Part shown: piece by piece, positions 7,544 to 14,937 of the stretch | Layout: each line of letters starts with the position of its first letter | Numbering within the stretch: position 1 is the first letter of the stretch | The notes under the pieces: generated by a model | The model's database searches: none | The model's input: only the letters and a program-made list of their open reading frames with translations | What the model was told of the DNA's origin: nothing | NCBI GenBank assembly: GCA_964248625.1 | Contig: CAXTZG010000018.1 | Coordinates: 1 to 45,368, forward strand | From: Lichenicola sp964248625 | Lineage (GTDB): Bacteria > Pseudomonadota > Alphaproteobacteria > Acetobacterales > Acetobacteraceae | DNA length: 45,368 nt | Reading direction: 5' to 3' | Program-made: the position numbers and the translations under genes

Positions 7544-8419
7544 ATGAGCGTCGAGACGCGCCTGATCGACGGCAAGGCGTATGCCGCGCGGCTCACCGAG
7601 GAGATCCGCCGCGAGGTCGCCGAGTTCGAGGCGCGTCACGGAACGGTGCCGGGGCTGGCGGTGGTGCAGGTCGGCAGCAACCCGGCGAGCGAGGTGTATG
7701 TGCGGTCCAAGATCGTCCATACCGGGCAGGCCGGCATGCGGTCGTTCGCCCATGTGCTGCCGGGCTCGACGACGCAAGGCGAGCTGCTGGCGCTGATCGC
7801 GACCCTCAACGCCGATCCGGCGGTGCACGGCATCCTGGTGCAGCTGCCGCTGCCGACCGGGATCGACGCGGCCGCGGTGACCGGCGCCATCGACCCGGCC
7901 AAGGACGTGGACGGGCTCGGGCCGATGAATGTCGGCCGCACCACGCTGGGGCTGCCGGGGCTGGTGCCCTGCACGCCGCTCGGCTGCCTGCTGCTGCTGC
8001 GCGCCGAGCTCGGCACGCTGAAGGGGCTGCATGCGGTGGTGGTCGGCAAGTCCAACCTGGTGGGACGGCCGATGGCGCAGCTGCTGCTGCAGGAGGAATG
8101 CACCGTCACCGTCTGCCACGTCGCCACCCCCGACGTCGGCGCGCTCGCCTGCCAGGCCGACATCATCGTGGTCGCGACCGGGCACAAGGGGCTGGTCAGG
8201 CGGGACTGGATCAAGCCGGGCGCCACGGTGATCGATGTCGGCATCACCCGGATCAGCACGCCGGAAGGCCGCACCAGGCTGGTGGGCGACGTGGTGTTCG
8301 AGGAAGCCATGGGACGGGCGGGGCGGCTGACGCCGGTGCCGGGCGGGGTCGGGCCGATGACCATCGCCTGCCTGCTGCGCAACGCCCTGACCGCGGCACA
8401 GCGCTCGACCGGGCCGTAA
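7544..8419 (+). CDS. folD: Bifunctional methylene-THF dehydrogenase / methenyl-THF cyclohydrolase
   Basis: Interconverts 5,10-methylene-, methenyl- and 10-formyl-tetrahydrofolate with NADP. The signature YVRSK holds the catalytic Tyr and Lys. GILVQLPLP, the DVDGLGPMN motif and the dinucleotide-binding VVVGKSNLVGRPMAQLL (about residues 166-182) follow. The C-terminal PGGVGPMT motif is intact. The 291-residue length is normal. ATG 7544 has an AGGAGGG-type SD. It is divergent from the threonine aldolase; a shared link through one-carbon units is plausible but not shown. Confidence 0.96.
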   Translation: MSVETRLIDGKAYAARLTEEIRREVAEFEARHGTVPGLAVVQVGSNPASEVYVRSKIVHTGQAGMRSFAHVLPGSTTQGELLALIATLNADPAVHGILVQLPLPTGIDAAAVTGAIDPAKDVDGLGPMNVGRTTLGLPGLVPCTPLGCLLLLRAELGTLKGLHAVVVGKSNLVGRPMAQLLLQEECTVTVCHVATPDVGALACQADIIVVATGHKGLVRRDWIKPGATVIDVGITRISTPEGRTRLVGDVVFEEAMGRAGRLTPVPGGVGPMTIACLLRNALTAAQRSTGP

Positions 8420-8510
8420 CCGTCACGGCGGTCCGGTGCCGGGCGCCCGGAGACCCCTGCCCCGCCTGTCCGGCAGGTTCATGCGATGCCACCGCAACGA
8501 TCTCGGCTCC

Positions 8511-8555
8511 TCCTCGTTGTGATGGTCACTGCGACATGCAGACCACCAACGAGGA
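8511..8555 (+). promoter_or_regulatory. Leader hairpin that covers the Shine-Dalgarno of the next gene
   Basis: Nine-base arms TCCTCGTTG (8511-8519) and CAACGAGGA (8547-8555) pair perfectly. The loop can stack two further helices: TGGT with ACCA (8523-8526/8542-8545) and CTGC with GCAG (8529-8532/8538-8541), about 17 base pairs in all. The right arm contains GAGGA, the SD lying 7 bases before ATG 8563. Folding would hide the ribosome binding site, as in RNA thermometers or other translational switches. This is inference from sequence alone. Confidence 0.5.
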
Positions 8556-8562
8556 ACGTACG

Positions 8563-8961
8563 ATGAAGTCCGCTCCCCTCTTCGCCGCCATCGCCTTCAC
8601 GGCCCTGGCTGGTGGAGCCTATGCGCAGACTGCGCCTGCCACGACCGCGAATCCCGCGACCGGCAACACCGCCACGCCCGGGACCACCGGCACGATGGCG
8701 CCCGGCATGTCGGCGACCGGCAATGCCCCCACCGACCACAACCAGGCCGTCGCCACCACGCCGGCCAGCGCGATGACCCCGGCCCACGGCGCCAACAGCT
8801 TCACCATGAAGCAGGCCCGCCGGCGCATCATGAAGCACGGCTTCACGCAGATTAAGGACCTCACCAAGGACGACCAGGGCGTCTGGCACGGCATGGCCAT
8901 GCAGAGCGGCAATTCGGTCAAGGTGTGGGAAGACTACAAGGGCAGCGTCGGCACCGAGTGA
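8563..8961 (+). CDS. Exported protein with PepSY-like C-terminus
   Basis: 132-residue secreted or periplasmic protein. Residues 1-21 form a Sec signal peptide (hydrophobic AIAFTALAGGAYA, cleavage after AYAQT likely). A Thr/Ala/Pro/Gly-rich low-complexity linker follows (about 22-80). The last 50 residues (ARRRIMKHGFTQIKDLTKD, then GVWHGMAMQSGNSVKVWED) resemble small PepSY-like domains. Function is unknown. ATG 8563 is preferred over ATG 8536, because GAGGA lies at correct spacing and the signal peptide then begins at once. The stress-type gene at 9022 follows. Confidence 0.8.
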   Translation: MKSAPLFAAIAFTALAGGAYAQTAPATTANPATGNTATPGTTGTMAPGMSATGNAPTDHNQAVATTPASAMTPAHGANSFTMKQARRRIMKHGFTQIKDLTKDDQGVWHGMAMQSGNSVKVWEDYKGSVGTE

Positions 8962-8971
8962 TCGGACGCGT

Positions 8972-8993
8972 CCCCGTCTGAACCCCGTCTGAA
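8972..8993. repeat. Two tandem copies of an 11-base repeat
   Basis: CCCCGTCTGAA occurs twice head-to-tail in the 60-base gap between the exported protein and the stress-protein gene. It may be slippage, or a paired binding site just upstream of the AGAGGAG ribosome binding site region. Confidence 0.6.
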
Positions 8994-9021
8994 CCGCGAC
9001 AATCATTAGAGGAGCCACGAC

Positions 9022-9660
9022 ATGGCACAGCGCACCGTTACGCGCGCCTATGACAGCTACGCGGACGCGCGCAGCGTGGTCACGGCGCTCGAAGAGGCCG
9101 GCATTCCGCACAGCGACATCAGCCTGGTCGGCCGCGACACCGGCAGCGGCACCACCAACGCCACGGACAACGCCGCCGCAACCGACGACAAGGCCGAGGA
9201 TGCCGAGAAGGGTGCCGGCACCGGCGCCTCGCTCGGCACCATTCTCGGCGGCGGCGCCGGCCTGCTGGCCGGCATCGGGTCGCTGGCCATTCCGGGCGTC
9301 GGTCCGGTCGTGGCGGCGGGCTGGCTGATCGCGACCCTGACGGGTGCGGGCGTCGGCGCTGCCGTCGGCGGCGGCGCGGGCGGGCTCGTCGGCATGCTCA
9401 CCGGCGCCGGCGTGCCGCACGAGGATGCGCACGTTTATGCCGAGACGGTCCGTCGCGGCGGCAACCTGGTCACGGTCCGCGTGGACGAGACGCAGGCCTC
9501 GACGGTGGAAGCCATTCTCGACCGCCACACCGCGATCGACACCACCACGCGCCGGGGCGAGTACCAGTCCGGCGGCTGGACCCAGCATGACGAGACCGCA
9601 GCGCCGTGGGTGCCGGCCAACACCACCACCAGCCTGCCGCCCCGCACCGACATTCCGTGA
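9022..9660 (+). CDS. General stress protein 17M-like membrane-associated protein
   Basis: 212 residues. The N-terminal segment (TVTRAYDSYADARSVVTALEEAGIPHSDISLVGRD) matches the general stress protein 17M/YflT-type domain. A long Gly/Ala-rich hydrophobic stretch follows (about 70-130) with glycine-zipper character, then a second half of the domain (about 135-178) and a Thr/Pro-rich tail. Glycine zippers suggest insertion in or association with membranes. GAGGAG precedes ATG 9022. It is followed by a very strong hairpin and probably belongs with the upstream exported protein as a stress-response pair, inferred from position. Confidence 0.75.
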   Translation: MAQRTVTRAYDSYADARSVVTALEEAGIPHSDISLVGRDTGSGTTNATDNAAATDDKAEDAEKGAGTGASLGTILGGGAGLLAGIGSLAIPGVGPVVAAGWLIATLTGAGVGAAVGGGAGGLVGMLTGAGVPHEDAHVYAETVRRGGNLVTVRVDETQASTVEAILDRHTAIDTTTRRGEYQSGGWTQHDETAAPWVPANTTTSLPPRTDIP

Positions 9661-9667
9661 GGTAGCG

Positions 9668-9707
9668 AGCGCCTGTCCGGGGGCATCCGCTTCCCCGGAC
9701 AGGCGCT
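9668..9707. terminator. Perfect 15-bp hairpin between convergent genes
   Basis: Arms 9668-9682 and 9693-9707 are exact reverse complements over 15 bases with a 10-base loop. It starts 7 bases after the stop of the stress gene, and its right arm runs into the stop codon (9706-9708) of the converging phosphonopyruvate decarboxylase gene. No T-run follows on either strand, so it would be a bidirectional, U-tract-less terminator. Confidence 0.7.
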
Positions 9708-10860
9708 AGCGGTCGGTCAGGAAGCTCCGGAAGCGCCGGGCCACCTCGTGAGGCGCCACGGTTGGACGACCGAGGACAGCCATCGATCCAGGCTTGATCC
9801 GGACATGGATCAACACCGGACCGGGCCCGGCAAGCGCCGACAGCAGTGCCGCCTCGAATCCCGCCAGATCGTCCACCGAGGCCGCCATGCGATAGCCGCA
9901 GGCCGCAGCGACGCCGGCGAACTCCACCGACGCCGAGACCGTACCCTGGCCGCCCGTCGAGTCGTGCACGCCGTTATCCAGCACCACGTGTACGAGATTT
10001 TGCGGCTGCCGCGCGCCGATGGTGGCGAGCGAGCCGAGCTTCATCAGCGCGGCGCCGTCGCCGTCGAGCACCACGACCGGGCGGTCCGGGACCGTCAGCG
10101 CCACGCCAAGCGCCATGCCCGACGCGCCGCCCATCGATCCCACCTGATACAGATGCTGTGGACGATCGGACAGGGTGAAGAGCTCCCGGCCGCACTTGCC
10201 CGTCGTGGCGATCACAGCCGCCTGTTCCGGCAGGACAGCCAGCAGACGTTCCAGCACCGCGGCACGCGCCGGACGATCGCCGTGGCGACGATGGTCGATG
10301 CGATCGCCGGCCGGCGGCGGCGTGGAAGCCGTGGAAGTCAGCGCCGCGCCTTCGACGCTGTCCTGCTCCATCACCAGCCCGAACGGCAGGCCGTCCCGCT
10401 CGAACCGCGTCGCGGCGGCATCGAGTGCTGGCGCGATCTCGGCATCCTGCTTCGGGAACGCCCGGTTCGGCACGTCGCAGAGATCGAGCAGCTGCTGCGT
10501 GATCCGGCCCATCAGCCCGTGCTGCGGCTCGTCCGGGATGCCCGGCTGCCCGCGCCAGGTGGTGATCAGCAGCAGCGGGATGCGGAACGGCGCATTCAGC
10601 GAGGTCAGCGGGTTGACGCAGTTGCCGAGGCCGGAGTTCTGGCAGATCACCACCCCGCCGCGTCCGCCGAGCCAGGCGCCGGACACGATCGCCACCGCCT
10701 CGCCCTCGCTGGCGGCGCCGACATAGTCCAGCCCGACACCTTCGGTGCTGGCATTGATCACCTGGTTGATCATCGGGGTCAGAAAGGAACAGGGCACGCC
10801 GCTGTAGAAGTCGAGTCCACGCGTAGCGGCCGCATCGATGAAGGTCTGGGCCTGGATCAT
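9706..10860 (-). CDS. aepY: Phosphonopyruvate decarboxylase (ThDP enzyme)
   Basis: Decarboxylates phosphonopyruvate to phosphonoacetaldehyde, which pulls the unfavourable PEP mutase reaction forward. The pyrimidine-binding half begins with FYSGVPCSFLTPMINQVIN and has AASEGEAVAIVSGAWLGG with the activating Glu. The ThDP-pyrophosphate half has VGSMGGASGMALGVAL, then VVLDGDGAALMKLGSLATIG and VVLDNGVHDSTGGQ, the GDG-x(~25)-N cofactor motif. The 384-residue length is typical. A Pro/Thr linker at about 175-205 is somewhat long. It lies two genes downstream of PEP mutase on the same strand, consistent with one operon. Confidence 0.92.
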   Translation of the reverse strand: MIQAQTFIDAAATRGLDFYSGVPCSFLTPMINQVINASTEGVGLDYVGAASEGEAVAIVSGAWLGGRGGVVICQNSGLGNCVNPLTSLNAPFRIPLLLITTWRGQPGIPDEPQHGLMGRITQQLLDLCDVPNRAFPKQDAEIAPALDAAATRFERDGLPFGLVMEQDSVEGAALTSTASTPPPAGDRIDHRRHGDRPARAAVLERLLAVLPEQAAVIATTGKCGRELFTLSDRPQHLYQVGSMGGASGMALGVALTVPDRPVVVLDGDGAALMKLGSLATIGARQPQNLVHVVLDNGVHDSTGGQGTVSASVEFAGVAAACGYRMAASVDDLAGFEAALLSALAGPGPVLIHVRIKPGSMAVLGRPTVAPHEVARRFRSFLTDR

Positions 10861-10905
10861 CGCCGGGACGCTAGCCCGGAACGTGGACCGAAGGAAACCG
10901 CGCGG

Positions 10906-11235
10906 TCAGCGGAGCAGGAGCTGGGGCGGCGCCGGGGTGTCGGTCGATTGCGGGATGCGGCTGCCGGTCAGGTCGATGGAATGGTCCTGCTTCGGATCGT
11001 GATTGACGAAGGGCAGGTTCAGGCTCCGGGCGAGCACCTGATAGTAGCGGTCGCCGGTCAGGTCGACGGTGCGGTTGCCGGCGCACTCCCCAGCCGCGAT
11101 CTGGAACGGCACCGCGCGCGAGGGATAGTCATAGAGCCGGTGGATGCAGCGCACGTCGGTGTCGCCCGCGACCCGAACGTCGGCGCTCGAGCAGGCGGCG
11201 AGCAGGGGCAGGGCGAGCAGGATCAGGCGGTGCAT
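10906..11235 (-). CDS. Small lipoprotein within the phosphonate locus
   Basis: 109 residues. The signal LILLALPLLAAC is a lipobox with the lipidated Cys at residue 15. The mature part has four short motifs (DLTGDRYYQVLARSL, DLTGSRIPQ) but no family I recognise. It is placed between PEP mutase and phosphonopyruvate decarboxylase with gaps of 61 and 45 bases, all on one strand, so it is probably co-transcribed. ATG 11235 starts right at the signal peptide; the longer frame upstream is not coding. Two mature-part Cys could form a disulphide. A link to phosphonate-decorated envelope material is a guess from position. Confidence 0.75.
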   Translation of the reverse strand: MHRLILLALPLLAACSSADVRVAGDTDVRCIHRLYDYPSRAVPFQIAAGECAGNRTVDLTGDRYYQVLARSLNLPFVNHDPKQDHSIDLTGSRIPQSTDTPAPPQLLLR

Positions 11236-11296
11236 GACAGCCTCCGGTTGGCATCGCTCCGATATGGGAGCGATGCCGGCCGGCGCCAGCGCGGGA

Positions 11297-13039
11297 TCAG
11301 GAGAAGTTCCGGGCGTCCGCCAGGTCGGCCATGGTGTCCACGTCGAGCCAGTGGCCGGTGATGTAGTGCACGGCGACCGCATGCCGTGCCGCCAGCCGCT
11401 GCAGCAGGGCCGAGATGTCGGCGTGCCGGGCGGTGCCGTCGGCCTGCATGAGGTCGAGCTCGGCACGGACCTGGGCCGCACCCCGCGCGCTCAGCCGGAC
11501 CAGGCCGATCCATTCGCCCATGCTGTCGGCCGGCGCCACCGTGCCGATCGCGCGCAGGCTGGCCGGCGCCTCGTCGAGATAGCTGGCGGTGAAGGGCTTG
11601 TCGGCCAGCACCAGGTCGCGCGGATGCGGGTGGTGCGCGCGAGGCCTGCCCTCGGCGCGCTGGCGCAGGGCGTCGACGGCGATGACGATGTCGGCGTCGA
11701 CGCCCATCAGCGCGTCCAGGATGTAGCGTCGGAACAGCACGTCGCCATAGACCAGCACCGTCTCGCCGGACAGGCGGTTGGCCGCGCGCAGCAGCGACGC
11801 GACCTCGCCGGTGCTGGCGTAGGCGTCGTTGTCGAGCAGGGTCAGGCCCTCGAAGGGCACCGTCTCCGGGCCGATCGCCTGCTTGGCATAGCCGCGCACC
11901 ACCGCGATGTCGCGCACGCCGCCCTGGCGCAGGGTGTCGAGCAGCTGGCTCAGCAGCGGCCGGCCGCGCACGTCGACCATGCATTTCGGCCGGTCGAGGG
12001 TGAGCGAGCCGAGCGCCTCGCCCTGGGAAGCGGCCAGCACGATGCCGCGCGCCGGCGCTTCGGGGGGCGTGATCCAGGTGCCGGCGGCCCCCGTCGCCGT
12101 CCCGGGTGCCGGGACCGACGGGGCCGCGCCGCCTGTCACCGGCAGGTAGCGGTCGCCGGCGGTCTCGAGCTCGTCATTGTCCATCAGCGCGAAGATGTCC
12201 TTCACGCTGGCGACCCGGCCCTCGATGTCGGCAAGGCTCTGGTCGGCCTGGATGCGCGCCGCCGTCTCGCGCATGGCGGTGATGGAGGTGCGCACCAGGT
12301 GGTTGGCCCAGATGATCGTCGAGACGCCGGCCTTGCGGAACAGGTCGGTGGGGGTGCCGTAGTACATGGTGGGCACGATCACCACAGGGCAGCGGTCGCC
12401 CCAGCGCGTCATGAAGCCGGTGATCTCGTGCGCGGTGCGCTTCTTGGAATGGATCAGGATCGCGTCGGCGCCGGCCCGGTGATAGGCCTCCGCGCGACGC
12501 AGCGCCTCGTCCATGGAATGGCCGGAGATCAGCGCCTCGACGCGGGCCACGATGGAGAAGTCGTCGTCGGTCTGGCTGTCCTTGCCGGCGCGGATGCGGC
12601 CGCAGAACTCCTCCATGTCGGCCAGCGGCTGCGCCTCGCCGATGAAGCTGTTGGTCTTGGGAAACAGCTTGTCCTCGATGCAGACGCCGGCGACGCCGCG
12701 CGCGCACAGCTTGGCGACCAGCCGGCGCACGCTGTTGAAGTTGCCGTAGCCGGTATCGCCATCGAGCAGGATCGGCAGGCTCGTGGCGTCGGCCATGTAT
12801 TCGACCTGCTCCAGCACCTGGGTCCAGGAGGCCTCGTTGTTGTCGCGCAGGCCGAGCGAGGCCGACATCGACAGGCCCGACCCCCAGATGCCCTGGAAGC
12901 CGGCCTCCTCGACGATCTTGGCCGACAGGCCGCTATGCGCCTCCATCAGGAAGGCGAGCTCCGGACCCGCCAGCATCGCGCGCAGCCGGGCGAAGCGGGA
13001 GACGGGCCGGTCGGGGGTTCGGGAAGGGATGCTGCTCAT
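11297..13039 (-). CDS. aepX: PEP mutase fused to a nucleotidyltransferase domain
   Basis: 580 residues. Residues 1-295 are phosphoenolpyruvate mutase, which forms the C-P bond. Motifs are EAHSGLSAKIVEEAGF, the LLDGDTGYGN metal site (91-100) and EDKLFPKTNS (122-131), the loop that distinguishes mutases from isocitrate-lyase relatives. A Pro/Gly/Ala linker (about 300-330) leads to a nucleotidyltransferase fold (331-580). Its signature reads LAASQGEALGSLTLDRPKCM, not the usual LAAGxGxRL...PK. Such fused domains are thought to activate phosphonates with CTP. I chose ATG 13039, as the earlier TTG adds an unlike N-terminus. It is divergent from a second nucleotidyltransferase. Confidence 0.92.
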   Translation of the reverse strand: MSSIPSRTPDRPVSRFARLRAMLAGPELAFLMEAHSGLSAKIVEEAGFQGIWGSGLSMSASLGLRDNNEASWTQVLEQVEYMADATSLPILLDGDTGYGNFNSVRRLVAKLCARGVAGVCIEDKLFPKTNSFIGEAQPLADMEEFCGRIRAGKDSQTDDDFSIVARVEALISGHSMDEALRRAEAYHRAGADAILIHSKKRTAHEITGFMTRWGDRCPVVIVPTMYYGTPTDLFRKAGVSTIIWANHLVRTSITAMRETAARIQADQSLADIEGRVASVKDIFALMDNDELETAGDRYLPVTGGAAPSVPAPGTATGAAGTWITPPEAPARGIVLAASQGEALGSLTLDRPKCMVDVRGRPLLSQLLDTLRQGGVRDIAVVRGYAKQAIGPETVPFEGLTLLDNDAYASTGEVASLLRAANRLSGETVLVYGDVLFRRYILDALMGVDADIVIAVDALRQRAEGRPRAHHPHPRDLVLADKPFTASYLDEAPASLRAIGTVAPADSMGEWIGLVRLSARGAAQVRAELDLMQADGTARHADISALLQRLAARHAVAVHYITGHWLDVDTMADLADARNFS

Positions 13040-13190
13040 GGACTGGGGGACGCCCGTGGCCGTTCCGTCCGGACCCCGCGCAACCGCGCGATCCGTTTCA
13101 GTTCCAGTCGACAATTTGCGCAATCCTCATCGGAGTGTCATGTAACTGCCCACTTCCTGCATCATTCCGTTCGGATCGGCCACAGAAAAA

Positions 13191-14035
13191 ATGCCTGCCC
13201 GCGACCATGAACAGGGGCGCCGCCCGGCTGTGCTGATCCTCGCGGCAGGCCGTGGCCGGCGGCTGGCTCANNNNNNNNNNNNNNNNNNNNNNNNNNNNNN
13301 NNNNNCCCGGAGCAGGCTCCGGAACAGCCCAAGATCCTGCTCCGCTTCGGCGGCCGGACGCTGCTGGAGCGTCATCTGGAGCGTCTGGCGCAGGCCGGCG
13401 CCGGACCGGTCACCCTCGTCGTCGGCTACCGGGCTGAGCTGATCGAGGCGGAGCTGGAGCGGCTCGGACAGCGCGACCGGGTGGCCCTGATCCACAACCC
13501 CGCCTGGCGGCAGGGCAGCGTCGTGTCGCTCGATGCCGGTCGCGAGGTGCTGGAGCGCGGCGGACCGGTGGTGCTGATGGATGGGGACGTGATCTACGAC
13601 CAGCGTCTGATCGACCGGCTGATGGCGACCGCGCATCCGGCGGCGCTGCTGCTCGACCGGGAGTTCGAGGCGGGCGACGAGCCGGTCAAGATCTGCGTGT
13701 TGGACAGCGGACGGATGGTGGATTTCGCCAAGATGCCGGAGGCAGCGCATGCCTGGCACGGGGAATCGGTGGGCTTCTTCCGCTTCGACGCCGAGATCGC
13801 CGCCAGCCTGGCGCTGCGTGTGCGGGCGACCGTCGAAAGCGGTGGATGCATGCTGGAATACGAGGAACCAATTCGCGCCCTCATCCGCGAGGACGCGCAG
13901 AGATCGCAGACGGCCGGCCCGCCGACGTTCGGATACGAGGACATCACGGGCCTGCCCTGGACGGAGATCGATTTCATGGAAGACGTCGCCAAGGCCGAAG
14001 CCCTGCTGCCGCTGCTGGCAGGAATGCCGGCATGA
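13191..14035 (+). CDS. Stand-alone NTP-transferase, probable phosphonate cytidylyltransferase (interrupted by N gap)
   Basis: N-terminus VLILAAGRGRRLA is the classic nucleotidyltransferase signature. The 35-N run follows, then PKILLRFGGRTLLERHL and VVLMDGDVIYD (metal-binding Asp region). The end, GYEDITGLPWTEIDFMEDVAKAE, is typical of LicC/PntC-like sugar- or alkylphosphate cytidylyltransferases. The frame changes across the gap only because the N count is arbitrary. ATG 13191 starts the gene; its stop overlaps the dioxygenase start (ATGA). The probable substrate is an aminoethyl- or hydroxyethyl-phosphonate plus CTP, inferred from the neighbours. The shared promoter region with aepX is 13040-13190. 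Confidence 0.82.
13271..13305. other. Assembly gap (35 N) inside the nucleotidyltransferase gene
   Basis: Unknown bases in the stretch that should encode the link between the nucleotide-binding signature and the PK motif. Reading frame before and after differ, so the true length is not exactly 35. Confidence 0.98.
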
Positions 14036-14832
14036 ACGCGGTTGCGCAGCCGCGGCCGGTCGGAAACGGGCTGGGCGTCGGCGCCAGGCTGCCGACCGAC
14101 GCCGAGATCGCGGCGATGCGGCGCGACGGCTACCTGGTGGTGCGCGGCTTCTACTCCGCCGCCGAGACCGAGGCGCTGGTGCGCTGGACCGGCGAGATCG
14201 CGGACGCCCCCGAGGTCGCCGGCGGGCAGATGGTTTATGGCGAGGACAGCCTGCTCGAGCCGGGGCGCCGCGTGGTGCAGCGGATCGAGGATTTCTGCAC
14301 CCACAGCCCGCCCATGGACGAGGTCGCCCGCAACGGCGCGCTCAGCCGCTGGCTGTCGGTGCTGATGGGCGGCGAGACGGTGCTGTTCAAGGACAAGATC
14401 AACTTCAAGTATCCGGGCGGCGACGGCTTCAAGGCGCACCAGGACCAGCAGGCCGGCTGGAGCGTCTACGCGCCGCTGCTCGTCACCGCCCTGGTGACGA
14501 TCGATCCGGCGACGGTCGCCAACGGCTGCCTGGAGATCGCCACGGCGCCGCGCGCGCACGGGCTGATCGGCGCGGAATGGACGCCGCTGGCCGAGGACGA
14601 GCTCGGGCTCATGCCGGTGCCGACCGAGCCCGGCGACGTCATCTTCTTTGACAGCTTCGTGCCGCACGCCTCGAAGCCGAACCTGACCGACAGCCCGCGC
14701 CGGGTGCTCTATCTGACCTACAACCGGCTGGACCAGGGCGACCATCGCCGGCGCTACTTCGACGAGAAGCGCGCGGCCTTCCCGCCCGACATCGAGCGCA
14801 AGCCGGGCGGCACCTACGTGTTCAGGGTGTAG
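14032..14832 (+). CDS. PhyH-family Fe(II)/2-oxoglutarate dioxygenase
   Basis: 266 residues of the phytanoyl-CoA dioxygenase superfamily. The iron triad is visible as His136-x-Asp138 (KAHQDQ) and His212 (FVPHASKPN). An Arg a few residues later (SPRRVLYLTY) suits 2-oxoglutarate binding. In phosphonate metabolism, relatives such as PhnY hydroxylate the carbon next to phosphorus of 2-aminoethylphosphonate. The 4-base overlap with the nucleotidyltransferase and the adjacent PEP mutase make a phosphonate-tailoring role likely but not proven. Alternatively it could act on an unrelated substrate. Confidence 0.85.
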   Translation: MNAVAQPRPVGNGLGVGARLPTDAEIAAMRRDGYLVVRGFYSAAETEALVRWTGEIADAPEVAGGQMVYGEDSLLEPGRRVVQRIEDFCTHSPPMDEVARNGALSRWLSVLMGGETVLFKDKINFKYPGGDGFKAHQDQQAGWSVYAPLLVTALVTIDPATVANGCLEIATAPRAHGLIGAEWTPLAEDELGLMPVPTEPGDVIFFDSFVPHASKPNLTDSPRRVLYLTYNRLDQGDHRRRYFDEKRAAFPPDIERKPGGTYVFRV

Positions 14833-14937
14833 CCGCCGCACTTCATGTCGGGAGTGTGGCGGCGTTGCTCTTTCGCCCGCTCCCGCCAGCCCGTATCCAT
14901 GCTGCCCAAGACGCGAACGAACGCGTGGAGACAAGGG

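Noticed and set aside
13040..13123. Upstream TTG start that would lengthen the PEP mutase by 28 residues
   Set aside because: The extra residues do not resemble the family N-terminus and TTG has no good ribosome binding site; ATG 13039 fits the usual opening.
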